Positions 51,401-61,300 of a stretch of DNA of 64,000 nucleotides are shown piece by piece. How positions within the stretch are numbered: the first letter of the stretch is position 1; each line of letters starts with the position of its first letter. Position numbers and translations under genes: made by a program. The stretch comes from Tritrichomonas foetus (taxonomy: Eukaryota > Parabasalia > Tritrichomonadida > Tritrichomonadidae): NCBI GenBank assembly GCA_001839685.1, contig MLAK01001226.1, forward strand, positions 78,626 through 142,625, given 5' to 3'. The notes beneath the pieces were generated by a model. That model was not told where the DNA came from, did not search any database, and worked only from the letters and a program-made list of their open reading frames with translations.

Positions 51401-54400
51401 TACTTGGAGACGAAGTACTAGATTCAGCTAAAACAACCTTTTTATTAAAAACTGTAACAAATCTTGTTCAATTAAGAAAACTCACTATGTATTCCTCAAG
51501 GCTTTCAAGGATATGTTTCTCAATGCTTTTTAAAAGTAGTTTGAATGAAGTAATACAATTAATCTTTAATTTATGTCAATATGGAGATTTATCCATTGAT
51601 ATGGTAGAACTCTTCCTAAATAATACTGGACTTACAATTCCACCATTATCAAACATTAGGGCCGTTATTGAAGCACCAGATAAAGATGAGTTTCCATCTA
51701 TTAGAAATACAATTCCCCTTTTATCTACAAATCATTTAGATCATTTAATTGCATCAATGGATAATCCAACAGAAAGTGCATTCAATGGTTTAAAGCAGCC
51801 TGTTTTTAACAATGCAAGAGTTTGGATCGATGATTTGTGCACAAGAGTTGTCAAAAACTCTCCATCAGTTGCTATTCGCAGTTGTGCCCATACAATTGCG
51901 CAGAGTCAATCATTTCGTGATGAATTATTCCCAATCGCTTTCTTGAGTTGTTGGATGTCAACTTTTCGAATTCAAGATCGTTCACAATTTTCTAAAACTA
52001 TACTAATGATTTTGGAAAATTTTGACAAAATTGATCCTGTAATAATTGATTTGGCTGAGCTCACAGATAGAGTTGGATTTCCTTTACTGGTTCCAGACAA
52101 TATTTTAGCAAAAGCATCACAAAATCCTGGACTTTCATTATATTTTTTACAGAGATTCCTTCGTGAAAACCCTGATTCAAAGTCAACAATTCGTAGTTTA
52201 CTAGAATTAAATGCTAAAATGGGATTTCTAAATTCAGCAAGAGGCTTATTGACGTCTTATTCATTTCAACTAAATGAATTAGACATTGGAAAATGGTATG
52301 AACAATTGGGTGAATGGGACAAAGCTCTTGATATTTTCGAAAAATTCGATAATAATGAACGAAAGAAAGATTCAACTCTAGTAAAATCATTAATTAATAG
52401 CTATGCACATTTAGAATTATGGAGCAAAATTCGAGATATGGAAACTGAATTTTTCAAAATGACATATGATCAACAAAAGGATATTGCACTTTGGTTTGCT
52501 TGTTCAGAATTTCATAATAATAAAATCGAAGAAGCTAAGTGCTTTTTACTTCCAGAACTAGATGATATCGATACATTATTATACAGATCAATTTTTGCCA
52601 TTGCATCAGGAGATTTTCTTAATGCAAAAATCTACATTAATAAAGGTTTTGAAAAGCTTACAGAAAATAATTCTGTACTTGATGGAAGTGATGCAAGTCA
52701 AGCAACCAAAAATATGGTTTATGCTCAACACTTTGTAGAATTAAATGAGGCTCTTCTAATGAAAAAAGAAAGAATAAATACCATTCCAAAAATATGGCAG
52801 AATAGAATTAAAAATTTCTCACATGAAAGTGATGCATGGATTAGAATGATCGAAGTTAGAAGCTTAGTATTACGTCCTGAAGACCATATTGAATCATATT
52901 TAAAAATGGTTTCGGTTTTAAGAAAAGAAAGAAAATGGAGATTGATTGATGCCTATTGTGACAGATTTTTAGAGAATGTTAATACACTCTCTGCTATATT
53001 GACAAAACTTAAAAATCATTGGGCCCGTGGACAGAAAGAGGAAGCATTATTTATGATCACTATTATTAATAAACTTCTCACGGTTGACGAAGAAGATTTT
53101 CAACATGTTGTTGACAGTATTTCGACATCAAGTCCTTTTCACGAAGAATTCTTAAATCAATTACAGCTTAATGGAAGAAAATACCATGATATACAAAAGT
53201 ATAAGGAAGAAAATCAAATTGGTCCAAAATTAACAGCTAGAATGTTAAGAATTCAAGCAAATTGGCAATATAAATTATACAATAATAAAAATACATCAAT
53301 CACTAATGACATATCACCACTGGAATCATTAACAAGAATCGGTCAAATTTTTGAGCAATCAAAAAATCTGGAACCGAATGACTACCGAACATGGGCTGGT
53401 TGGGCTTATGCAAATAGTAGAGCTCTTTCACATGCAAATGAAGAAAGATCAATGTATGCAATTAATGCTATTTTTGGATTCCTCAAGGCAACTCAGTTAA
53501 GACCGTCCGAATCATTAGAATACCTATGCCAAATGTTTTCAATCTTTTTCCGATATGGTGAGGAAACTGAGCTTGATCCTCAATTGCATAGTGAAATTGT
53601 ATCATTACCTCCATCAATTATTATTCAAATCATCCCACAAATCGTTGTTCATATAGCTCATAGAGATACTCAAATTAGACAGCTAGTTCAAGATGTAATT
53701 ACTGTATTTGGGGTTGACCACTTCGAATCTGTTATTTTTTCGCTTAATGTTTTATCAATGATTGATGATAGTGAAAAATCACTAGCTGCAAGAAGTTTTA
53801 TGGATGCATTAGGTGCCAGACATGCTGCAACATACTCAGATGCTAAGTTATTTATCGATGGAATGCACCGAGCTGCTGTAAGTTGGTTGGAAAATTGGAT
53901 AACAACTCTTGAGGCTGCTTCCAAAGCACAACAAAGGGGAAATAAAGAAACAGTAATTGATGTTATATCTCGTCAATTAGAAACTTCTGATCAACCACAA
54001 TGTGAATTAGACAGACAACTAATGCGTCAGTTTTCTAATCATATTCTTCGATGTAGATCTGTGTTTGAAAAATATAAAAGAGGAAATGAGGCATTATTGA
54101 GACCAATGTGGGATAATTTTAGATCCCTTTTCAGTGAATTTGAAGCACAAATGAAGAAGATTGACTCACTTTTATTGAATAAAATATCTCCAGAATTAGC
54201 AACTAGAAGAGGTTTTAACTTAGTTATCCCAGGAACATATGAAGTTAGTAGAGAAGTTCCTAAGTTAGATTATATTGAACCTGAGCTTCAAGTTTTATCT
54301 ACACAAGCACATCCAAGAGCTGTTTATATGGTGGACTGTTCTGGATCAAGAGCAAAATTTCTATTGAAAGGAAATGAAGATCTCCGACTTGATCAGAGAA

Positions 54401-55299
54401 TTATGCAATTCTTTAAACTTATTAATTCCTTATTAGCAACAAACAGAAATACAAATGAAATGGGAACATCTATCATTTTATATGCTGTTGTTCCATTTGC
54501 TCCAAATGCTGGCCTAATTTCATGGGTGACAGGAAGTGATACACTTCAATTACTAGTTTCCGAATATCGTTCACATCGTCATGTCAGGAAAAATGCAGAA
54601 ATTGATGTTTATACACAATTTTGTGGACCTGTTTATAATTATCTCAATGCTCTACAACATCATGAAGTTTTTAATGAAGTTGCATCGAAATCACCTGCTG
54701 GTGAACTTCGTGAAATGCTTTGGCTGAGATCTCCTTCACCAGCTGCTTGGGTTAGAAGAAATAGAAACTATACAATTTCAACTGCATTAATGTCTATGGC
54801 AGGTTACACAATTGGACTTGGAGATAGACATCCAAACAATCTAATGATACAAAAACATACAGGAAGAGTTATTCATATCGATTTTGGTGATTCTTTCGAA
54901 GTTGCACGGAATCGAAGAATTTATCGAGAAAGAGTTCCTTTTAGACTTACTAGAATGATATTAAACGCATTGGATGGTGGAAGAGTTGATGGACTTTTTA
55001 GACAATGTTGCGAAGATGTGTTATGGGTACTCAGAGAAAATCAAAGCTCGATTATAGCACAACTAGAAGTTTTTGTTCATGAGCCAATTTTTTATGGGAG
55101 AGAAATAAGTTCAAGCGAAGCTGCTACTTCAGGAATTCTAGATCGTGTATCAAAAAAGCTTAATGGAAGAGATCCAGTTCCATTTGATAAACCTAATGCC
55201 GTTTATGAAGTGAGTGATCAAGTATTTACATTGATAAAAATTGCTTCTGATCCAATGGAGTATGATCGACATTTCTTAGGATGGTGCCCTTTCTGGTAG
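48415..55299 (+). CDS. TOR: Target of rapamycin (TOR) kinase, PIKK family
   Basis: The 2,294-residue protein has the full TOR layout. HEAT repeats form the N-terminal half, with a Ser/Asn-rich insert near 316-350. A FAT region follows, then an FRB-like helical segment (about 1815-1925, AAVSWLENWITTLEAAS to LLRPMWDNFRSLF). The kinase domain has FLLKGNEDLRLDQR, GLGDRHPNNLM (D2137) and HIDFGDSFE (D2156). The FATC end is identical to mTOR in its last five residues (GWCPFW tail). TOR controls growth and autophagy within TORC1/TORC2 complexes. Catalytic residues look intact. Several FRB residues that contact FKBP12-rapamycin differ from human mTOR (see findings). Length is slightly below mTOR (2,549). 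Family call is firm. Confidence 0.95.
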   Translation: MDAISVSNINTVIFTNIVTDFASWKKKRQFLTEQLGLYLLDFNEIQLSSIIAGWESELMQVSQLETIEGNMSALLAFSILHFFFRSFEHVKRNFPMVNYLTSSKNKEVCRAATTTLRYLAEENPDNYTFLRISIESAKNYLKPVQRDTHLYNGLLILRQCGRFLPSDVFGITINTMPEIWSAICSPDNALQKVAVQVVNIHLSHIPSNTVESYAVSLIFDCYSMMNSKNSSVSYTGFILTLKTVYILFPKAIDIPILIKKLMDSFAFNTEEIPIEAFKFILLLSEKNLSSISNDQSSLIFNILLSYITSFTSLNNTSTTSSSSKANISNSSSASNISSNSNSSTQISNYFSKTVTPNHSIFKLFTLLDKFLRVLPSSTIPIKEIIDIVTMFSSQKDLANYFFGILCTILELFPQQNIPKEIFMKEVPCKNSLNALRMRIDILMELRETMMKYFNDGINPKAEFGSQKTSLRIFATFQHILFERLDTMFPKLRHFAYSTNEKIRYLFSSVLHAFTCQEATDELIRLAMMEDSKRVRLCALNQLKAEAVVDRASQLFQLLADPSYEVRRAAIPIIASVAKLNSLYTVPSIVLFVNSFLVTNVSHNNPARSAKACSLLPLIAGHFVQFEKQFIPNLSWFCVWFLSHGEPIKDLPLNDTSIPENDNLHSIDLRNVIHRDFLSSNHGNKTCNDKEQSYIEKDRNLSMIYKVENSKWIAKCDAFMFDTLRKLSPYLKSYLNQVIPIFISTFSIDQKDLVYFAALDALRQIILENNAEINLFAYFPDLLPSLLRLIARSTSKEIIINVLKLTGTIGASNVVPTETDDVNSFVQLMSIQNMSFFTPFVLKLLCEHFKEPSVSVCSAFSMIFTKDVINAMPFLEKVINSFIAVIKRETDIDVLFNELELIIVNTKINITPYLPLLLDLFSEYLTNINCLRCCISLSYHLKSEFINYSTTLYLSTLHLLNNKDNQFFKAILKFITHAIIFQNQNPELFVEQVEFHLLGDEVLDSAKTTFLLKTVTNLVQLRKLTMYSSRLSRICFSMLFKSSLNEVIQLIFNLCQYGDLSIDMVELFLNNTGLTIPPLSNIRAVIEAPDKDEFPSIRNTIPLLSTNHLDHLIASMDNPTESAFNGLKQPVFNNARVWIDDLCTRVVKNSPSVAIRSCAHTIAQSQSFRDELFPIAFLSCWMSTFRIQDRSQFSKTILMILENFDKIDPVIIDLAELTDRVGFPLLVPDNILAKASQNPGLSLYFLQRFLRENPDSKSTIRSLLELNAKMGFLNSARGLLTSYSFQLNELDIGKWYEQLGEWDKALDIFEKFDNNERKKDSTLVKSLINSYAHLELWSKIRDMETEFFKMTYDQQKDIALWFACSEFHNNKIEEAKCFLLPELDDIDTLLYRSIFAIASGDFLNAKIYINKGFEKLTENNSVLDGSDASQATKNMVYAQHFVELNEALLMKKERINTIPKIWQNRIKNFSHESDAWIRMIEVRSLVLRPEDHIESYLKMVSVLRKERKWRLIDAYCDRFLENVNTLSAILTKLKNHWARGQKEEALFMITIINKLLTVDEEDFQHVVDSISTSSPFHEEFLNQLQLNGRKYHDIQKYKEENQIGPKLTARMLRIQANWQYKLYNNKNTSITNDISPLESLTRIGQIFEQSKNLEPNDYRTWAGWAYANSRALSHANEERSMYAINAIFGFLKATQLRPSESLEYLCQMFSIFFRYGEETELDPQLHSEIVSLPPSIIIQIIPQIVVHIAHRDTQIRQLVQDVITVFGVDHFESVIFSLNVLSMIDDSEKSLAARSFMDALGARHAATYSDAKLFIDGMHRAAVSWLENWITTLEAASKAQQRGNKETVIDVISRQLETSDQPQCELDRQLMRQFSNHILRCRSVFEKYKRGNEALLRPMWDNFRSLFSEFEAQMKKIDSLLLNKISPELATRRGFNLVIPGTYEVSREVPKLDYIEPELQVLSTQAHPRAVYMVDCSGSRAKFLLKGNEDLRLDQRIMQFFKLINSLLATNRNTNEMGTSIILYAVVPFAPNAGLISWVTGSDTLQLLVSEYRSHRHVRKNAEIDVYTQFCGPVYNYLNALQHHEVFNEVASKSPAGELREMLWLRSPSPAAWVRRNRNYTISTALMSMAGYTIGLGDRHPNNLMIQKHTGRVIHIDFGDSFEVARNRRIYRERVPFRLTRMILNALDGGRVDGLFRQCCEDVLWVLRENQSSIIAQLEVFVHEPIFYGREISSSEAATSGILDRVSKKLNGRDPVPFDKPNAVYEVSDQVFTLIKIASDPMEYDRHFLGWCPFW

Positions 55300-55757
55300 A
55301 TAATATCAATATTTGTATTGGGATTGCTTTTAAAAAAAATGTGAATATTTAGATAAATAAAAAGTCAAGTTGTTTATTTTATTTTATTAAAAATATCATT
55401 TTGTATGAATTAATACTACGTTTATAAACATGCAGCCACATATTTTCAAGCCGAAAATTGATAAAACTCTCAATTTTTTTTTGATAAAATAAATTCTTTA
55501 CAAATCTCATACATCCAACTTTTTTAGAGTCGATGTTGCTACATAATATTTCGATTATATCTTACGTATTTAACATTTTAATATATTAAAATATTTTATT
55601 TATATTAAATTGTATATTTATAAATAGATAGATCGAAATAAATATTGTTAAATTCTTTAAATACCAGTATATTTAGACAATAAAATAATTGGATACATCC
55701 ACCTATTGAAAAAATTCTATAGTTTTTGAAAGGACGAAAGAATAAACAATAATATTT
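55300..55757. other. AT-rich spacer after TOR
   Basis: About 460 bases, very AT-rich, with no recognisable gene or repeat. The Myb gene starts directly at its right edge. Confidence 0.6.
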
Positions 55758-56501
55758 ATGCATGAAAAGGAAGAGTCAGTGTTTCCCAATAACTCTCAGA
55801 GCATCGAGATGACATCCAAACATAGCCATCAGCATTACACATCAGAAGACGTTCACAGTCTGAATCATCTATTTGATCCATTGAATTGCATTCAGTTTCA
55901 TGAAATCACTTCCTGCACTCCAAAATCATCTGAAACACATGAACAATATAATGAACATTCTCTTGACGAAACAAACCAACCAAACAACTCAAACTTCGAA
56001 AAATATATAAAAAACGATAAAACATCGAAAAAGTTAATCAAATTGAATAAGCATAGAAATAGTTCTGAAGTCAATTTTAGTAAAACTATGTCAAATAGTG
56101 TTAATTTTAAAGAATCTGAATGGACAAGGGAAGAAGATTCACTCCTTGAAGAAAAATTCTTTACTTTTGGTGGACAATGGAATTCAATTCAAATATTCTT
56201 CCCAGGCAAAAGTGTAAATGACATAAAAAATAGATGGAATAAAATTTCAAATAGATATAACATTGAAAATCTAAATAAATCAAAGAGAAATCCAATTGAA
56301 TCTGATAATGATATTTCTTTATCAAAAAAGAAAGATTGTGAATATAGCAATGATGAAGAAAGTGAAGTTTCTTATGTACCAGAAGAAGTCTGTCGGAGCC
56401 AAATTCCTCATTGTTTTGGGCTTACTGATTTATTTGTCATTGGAAAAGAACAACAATTCAAAATAGAAGATATATTAAGTAATTCGCAAAACAATAGCTA
56501 A
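55758..56501 (+). CDS. Single-repeat Myb-like protein
   Basis: The 247-residue protein has one Myb/SANT repeat (121-165): SEWTREEDSLLEEKFFTFGG, then W141, FFPGKSVNDIKNRWNKIS. The ending VNDIKNRW is the same signature as the second repeat of the Myb protein at 18366-19163 (PNSIKNRW), so the two are related members of the expanded trichomonad Myb set. The N-terminal 115 residues are His/Asn/Ser-rich and the C-terminal tail is acidic; neither has a clear domain. A one-repeat protein may bind telomeric or promoter DNA, alone or as a dimer. Function beyond DNA binding is not evident. Confidence 0.85.
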   Translation: MHEKEESVFPNNSQSIEMTSKHSHQHYTSEDVHSLNHLFDPLNCIQFHEITSCTPKSSETHEQYNEHSLDETNQPNNSNFEKYIKNDKTSKKLIKLNKHRNSSEVNFSKTMSNSVNFKESEWTREEDSLLEEKFFTFGGQWNSIQIFFPGKSVNDIKNRWNKISNRYNIENLNKSKRNPIESDNDISLSKKKDCEYSNDEESEVSYVPEEVCRSQIPHCFGLTDLFVIGKEQQFKIEDILSNSQNNS

Positions 56502-56918
56502 TGCGGCATAATTGTATCATAATGTTATTCATTAAAATAGAAGTTATATATTTCCAACTTTTATTTTCAAAACGGGTAATTATTCAGCAGATTGAGTGTT
56601 GGTGCTAATTATGTCGTTTTTTATTGAGGCCATAGACATCCGTGACCCTTAAAACATGGACATTTGTGTTATTTTTCATCAAAAGCCTTGTTAATGCAAC
56701 AAATAATCTTTTCTCTAGCAATTCTGACTTATAAATTAAAGAGTCAACATATACCATTTAGTCGCACTACTGCTTTTTTTGCAACTTGAATAAAATCATT
56801 CTACGAATTTTTTTCTCATCAGCAAATAAAAAATGTGTCCATAATTAGCATCTATAGAAAGAAGTTTTTATTTATTTATTTATAATTCTAACATAAAAAA
56901 CATGATTAAGCAAACAAT
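56502..56918. other. Spacer between convergent Myb and small unknown gene
   Basis: About 420 AT-rich bases holding the 3' ends of both genes. Nothing else recognised. Confidence 0.6.
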
Positions 56919-57302
56919 CTAGAAAACAGTTGGATCCCCATTATTATGAAACAGGAAGGGAACGTTTTGCACTTGTGCAAGTTGCATTGAATCAAGCTCA
57001 TCGAAGCACATTTCTGTCCCATTTGTTGCAAACCCAGTCAAAACAGGATCGAAGAGCATATCAATATTTTGTTCAGCCGGAACGCTAAATTGAGGAACTG
57101 GCTCAAGATTCAGTTGAAGATGCTTTCCAGGTTGCTCAGCCGTTTTGTCAGTCGTGTTGTCGAGAATTTTTTTGAGATTTTGGAGACTTACTATTGCTAC
57201 ATGAACAAGTTCTGGTCTTTTAACGGTATATTGTTCGATAAGGGCAGCAAGCTCTAGCAATTTGCCTAGAGCTTGGTCTTTGGCAATATCGTTGTTTTCC
57301 AT
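56919..57302 (-). CDS. Small protein of unknown function, 127 residues
   Basis: The protein starts with a helical segment (about 8-50: DQALGKLLELAALIEQYTVK, then ELVHVAIVSLQNLKKIL), then a loop region with Pro, Val, Asn and Met and a short C-terminal DPTVF. Its codon and residue use resemble a true gene rather than a shadow, and an initiator-like TTCAGTTTT lies about 20 bases upstream of the ATG. The compact helical start could be a protein-interaction domain of a transcription or adaptor subunit, but no family is recognised. Confidence 0.7.
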   Translation of the reverse strand: MENNDIAKDQALGKLLELAALIEQYTVKRPELVHVAIVSLQNLKKILDNTTDKTAEQPGKHLQLNLEPVPQFSVPAEQNIDMLFDPVLTGFATNGTEMCFDELDSMQLAQVQNVPFLFHNNGDPTVF

Positions 57303-57463
57303 GATTTTGGAAAAAAACTGAAGATTTTAAATCAAACAGAGATGGGTAAATTTTTACAGCGAGTGGCTAATTAACCGTTACTAAAATTTTCACCGAAATT
57401 GTTGTGTTTGCTTTTCTTTTTTTTTTTTAATTGCTTTTATGTTCATTTACTATCTTTTAGTAA

Positions 57464-57618
57464 TATACATATGCATTGCGACTAGAAGTTAACACAGAAA
57501 TTCAAATTCACCTTTAGAATTGGTTGAAGTCCTATTTCTATTGAGATAAGCTAAAAGTTTAGATTTGACCAAACATAGTAGTAATCTTTTTCAAGTTTGG
57601 CCGTAATACAGATGTATA
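57464..57618. mobile_element. 155-bp degraded copy of the inverted-repeat element
   Basis: The right end (57597-57618) matches the 22-base terminal repeat of the element at 9963-10675 with one mismatch (core ATACAGATGTATA). The left end (57464-57485) matches the inverse at 17 of 22 positions. The flanks TTTAGTAA (57456-57463) and TTTAGAAA (57619-57626) agree at 7 of 8 bases, as an aged 8-bp target duplication would. The interior is short and non-coding. Copies of this kind define the element as a family. Confidence 0.6.
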
Positions 57619-58317
57619 TTTAGAAATCTACTGCATACCTTTTCTCATTAGCATGCTAAAGATGATGTTATATTTTCAAATATCAGCTTTTTCAATATTG
57701 ACTGCATTTCAAAAGCTTTTGAAAATTTGACCTTACAATATGGCAAAATCAGAAATCAAAATAGCTGCAAGTAAAAAATCTATTAGCTAAAGAGATGATC
57801 TATTATCAAGCTGTTTATATATCTATCTATCTATACTTTTCTTAGAGCCATATTACAATCTGATCGAAGTTTCTACTGTCATTGTCATTTTAATCTTAAA
57901 CAACAAAAGACATTCATATTTACAAACATTCAAAACATTCTATATTTCAGTATGTTCATTTATTATAAACTAAAAATGAATGAACTCTTTACAAAAAAAT
58001 TATGGGATCAGAATTAACAATTCCCAAAAAATATTTTTTCAAATAAATATGTGAAAAATAAACACTATCTCTATCAATTATGAATTCATTGCTTTTATCT
58101 TTTTAAAATTTATCAATTTAGTATCACTGATATTTTTATCACGGAAAATGGGTACAGTGTACTCTTGATCAAGAGAAAGATAGCATTTATTCTGAGTAGG
58201 TACATATAATCAATCTTATCTTTGTTTATTAATAGTTCATTTGTTTGATTTTTTTGAATGGAACTTTTTCTTAATTCGCTCATTGTAATTTGACCTTAGA
58301 TAGGTTAATTTTTTCCG

Positions 58318-58322
58318 TCATA
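58318..58322 (+). promoter_or_regulatory. Initiator-like TCATA before the large unknown gene
   Basis: ccgTCATACTTTT places the motif's A 21 bases before the ATG at 58341. It supports that ATG over the upstream TTG frame start, because the motif would lie inside a longer reading frame. Confidence 0.45.
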
Positions 58323-58340
58323 CTTTTTTTTTGCCATATC

Positions 58341-61300
58341 ATGTCTATGTTTTTCTATATTAAACCCAATCGCCAGAAAAAATTAGAAGAAAATAACAAT
58401 GATGGTAATCAATATCTTCGTCGAGAAAGATTTCATTGTGACATATATCCAGAAATTTTGAAACAACAAAAAATAGATCATCAAATTGGAATGCCATGCT
58501 TTTCATCATACCTTCCTTCAGTTATTTTTCAAAACACAGTAACTCATCCATACCTTTTATTCTACGCTCAAGAGAAACAATATCTCGCATTAAAATATGG
58601 AGGTGGTAAAAATTCTTGTCAATCCTCAAACAAATCGATCATCAAACAACTTGCAGATTATTACAATCTTAGTGTGGATGAATTTCTTTCTTATGCACAT
58701 TCTAATGTTGATTTTGATATTATTGCTGAAACATGGAATAAACGTTTTCCAGAAACAAAAAGTCAAACATTTGTTTCACCTTTATCTGATTTCGAAATCA
58801 CAGATGTTCTAGGTCTTCAAAGCTTGCATACACTTGCGTTTGGTTTAAATTCACACATAATTTTAGTTTTTTCTATTCAAACAGATTATGATTCCCATCC
58901 AGTCTGTATGAATTTAATGTTAGGTCCTGATGAAGCATTGAATAATATTCACTTTTTTGTTACCGCAGAAGTGAGGAAGGTCGAAAAAATAATCAGATAT
59001 CGGAATGGCGAAACATCTAAAAGTTATATTTATCCTAAAAAATTACGATTTGATTTATTTATCCCGAATGCAGCACACACTTACGGAAATAAGTGTCAAA
59101 CTGTTCAAAGTTTACCTTCTTTTGTATCACCTGGAGGTGGATTTCATTTCTTTGACATTGGATATGAAAAATCAATTCCATTTTTGAAAATTCCCGAAAT
59201 GAATTCAATATCTGATTCACCAAAGGTTCTTTGTGAAGATGCTTTATTTACAATCTATAAAAATTCAAAATCAACTTCACTTTCAGTTCAAGTTCAACAA
59301 TCTGATAATAATAAACAAATATGTAATTTTACAATGAATACAACAAATTCAACTTATGAAAAAATGAAAAAATTCGTCCAATCAAGTGGTTTTTCAAAAA
59401 ATGTCGTTGAAAAAGGAAGTATACAAAAATCAACCAAGAATGAAAACCTTAATTCATTCCTTGAAGGTAAAAATATTCTACTCGCTGAAACATGTAATTC
59501 TGCTTATTTAGTTATCCAAACTAATTTCAATGAAACATCAGATGAAACTAAAATTAAAATTAATATGATTGATACAGCACAAATTGATTTTGATCACTAT
59601 ATTATTTCCTACAAAAAAAAATTATCACGACCACTTACTTATCGTGATCTTGATCATCCACTCATCCATTTATTATGTTTTAAGGGACTTATAGAAATTA
59701 TGGAATATTCAGTTGATTATTTAAATGATTTACTTGATATAAAAACTCATGATGAAAAAGGTAAATTTAAATTTGATGTTAAAGTTTATCCTAAACTTGA
59801 TGATAATTCACCATTTTTCCAATACTATTCAGCCAATGAACTTTCAAAATATAGCAAGGAATCACTTCTATCATATCTGGATAAATTAATACATGAATAT
59901 CCACTCTTTTTAAATGGACATGCTGATGGTCAAAATCAGCCAACAATTGAACAATTAAAAAACTATATTATCACTTCTCCTTCAGGGTTTGGTTATGAAT
60001 TATATTATTTTATTTTTAAATTAAATAAAATTGTTGTTCAGATGAAAAATTCTACAATCGGATTTGAACCAATAATAGTTTCTACAATTATGGAATTATA
60101 TTCAATCCAAGTTTATCTATCAAATATTTATTCCAATAGTACAAAAAAAGATGGAAATCCAATTAATGCGCTTTTGCTTCAAGATGTTCGATCAATTCAT
60201 GATTTTCTTGCAAGAGTTACAAATAAATACTTTGATTCAGAAGAGGCATTAAAAAAGAACGCGGAAAATAGTGCATATCCAGTAAAAATTACAACATTTA
60301 TACAATCATTAAACAAAATTCAAGATCAACAACTTCCCGATCCACCTTACAAATTCGTTTTGACTGACAAATATGAAAACAGTGATAGCAACGCCAATAA
60401 AAATAACAATCCAAAGGATGAATCTTTAGAAGAGGATTTGAAATCTGCTAGAGCCACATATGAATCAAAACTGATACCGAAATATCAATATGAATTTTGT
60501 AAAATTATTCAAGACGCAACAATTCTCCCAACTGTCTTTTTCACCGTGTACAGTGCCTACAATGTTTGTTTTGCTTATGTTAGTCAACAAAACTTATATG
60601 TTATTGCTAAAGATGATGAACAATCGAAACTTTATATTGGACACTGTGAAACAATGAATACTGAAATTCAATATAATGTTGAAGATCCATCCAAGCATAT
60701 TGAAGGAACTTTTGTTGCTGCTGTTTTTATGGAATCACTAAAAGCTACAGTTATTTGTTATTCCAATGATGGGAAAAATTCAATAGGATTATTTAACATT
60801 GATGGAGAAAAATTCGATTCAATTGAACTTACTTCAAATCTACAATCGCTTGCAGTCATCTCGAAAAGTTGGATTGCAGCTTTTGATGAAAATGATGAAA
60901 TATTGATGTTTAAAGTCACTTCAAAACAAATCTCACTTGAGCAAAACCAAAAATGGAGATTATTCAAAGAACTAAACATAAAAGAACTTTTATTATCACG
61001 AAAGACAAATCCCTGTTCTTTCATTGGTCCAAGCTCACAAAGTCATTCACTATTAGCCAATGCTGAAAAAGAAGAAACTGATGAAGATAATAAAGGAGTT
61101 GAAACAGAGATATTTGGCATGTATCAAGGAAATTCACGGGTTTATTCATATATTACGGATCATAATCAATTTGAATCTACTAATATTCAAAAGAATCAAA
61201 ATATCAGTCAAATACCAATTAAACTTAATTTCCATGATAATTATGACTATTCAACAAAGAAATCTAAAGTTTATCCAAAATATTTCCCGAAAAAAGAAAC

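Larger units (their letters stand above)
57303..58340. other. About 1-kb gap with the short element
   Basis: Contains the 155-bp element at 57464-57618, a short TATC repeat near 57820-57832 and the promoters of the two flanking divergent genes. No other feature is visible. Confidence 0.55.
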
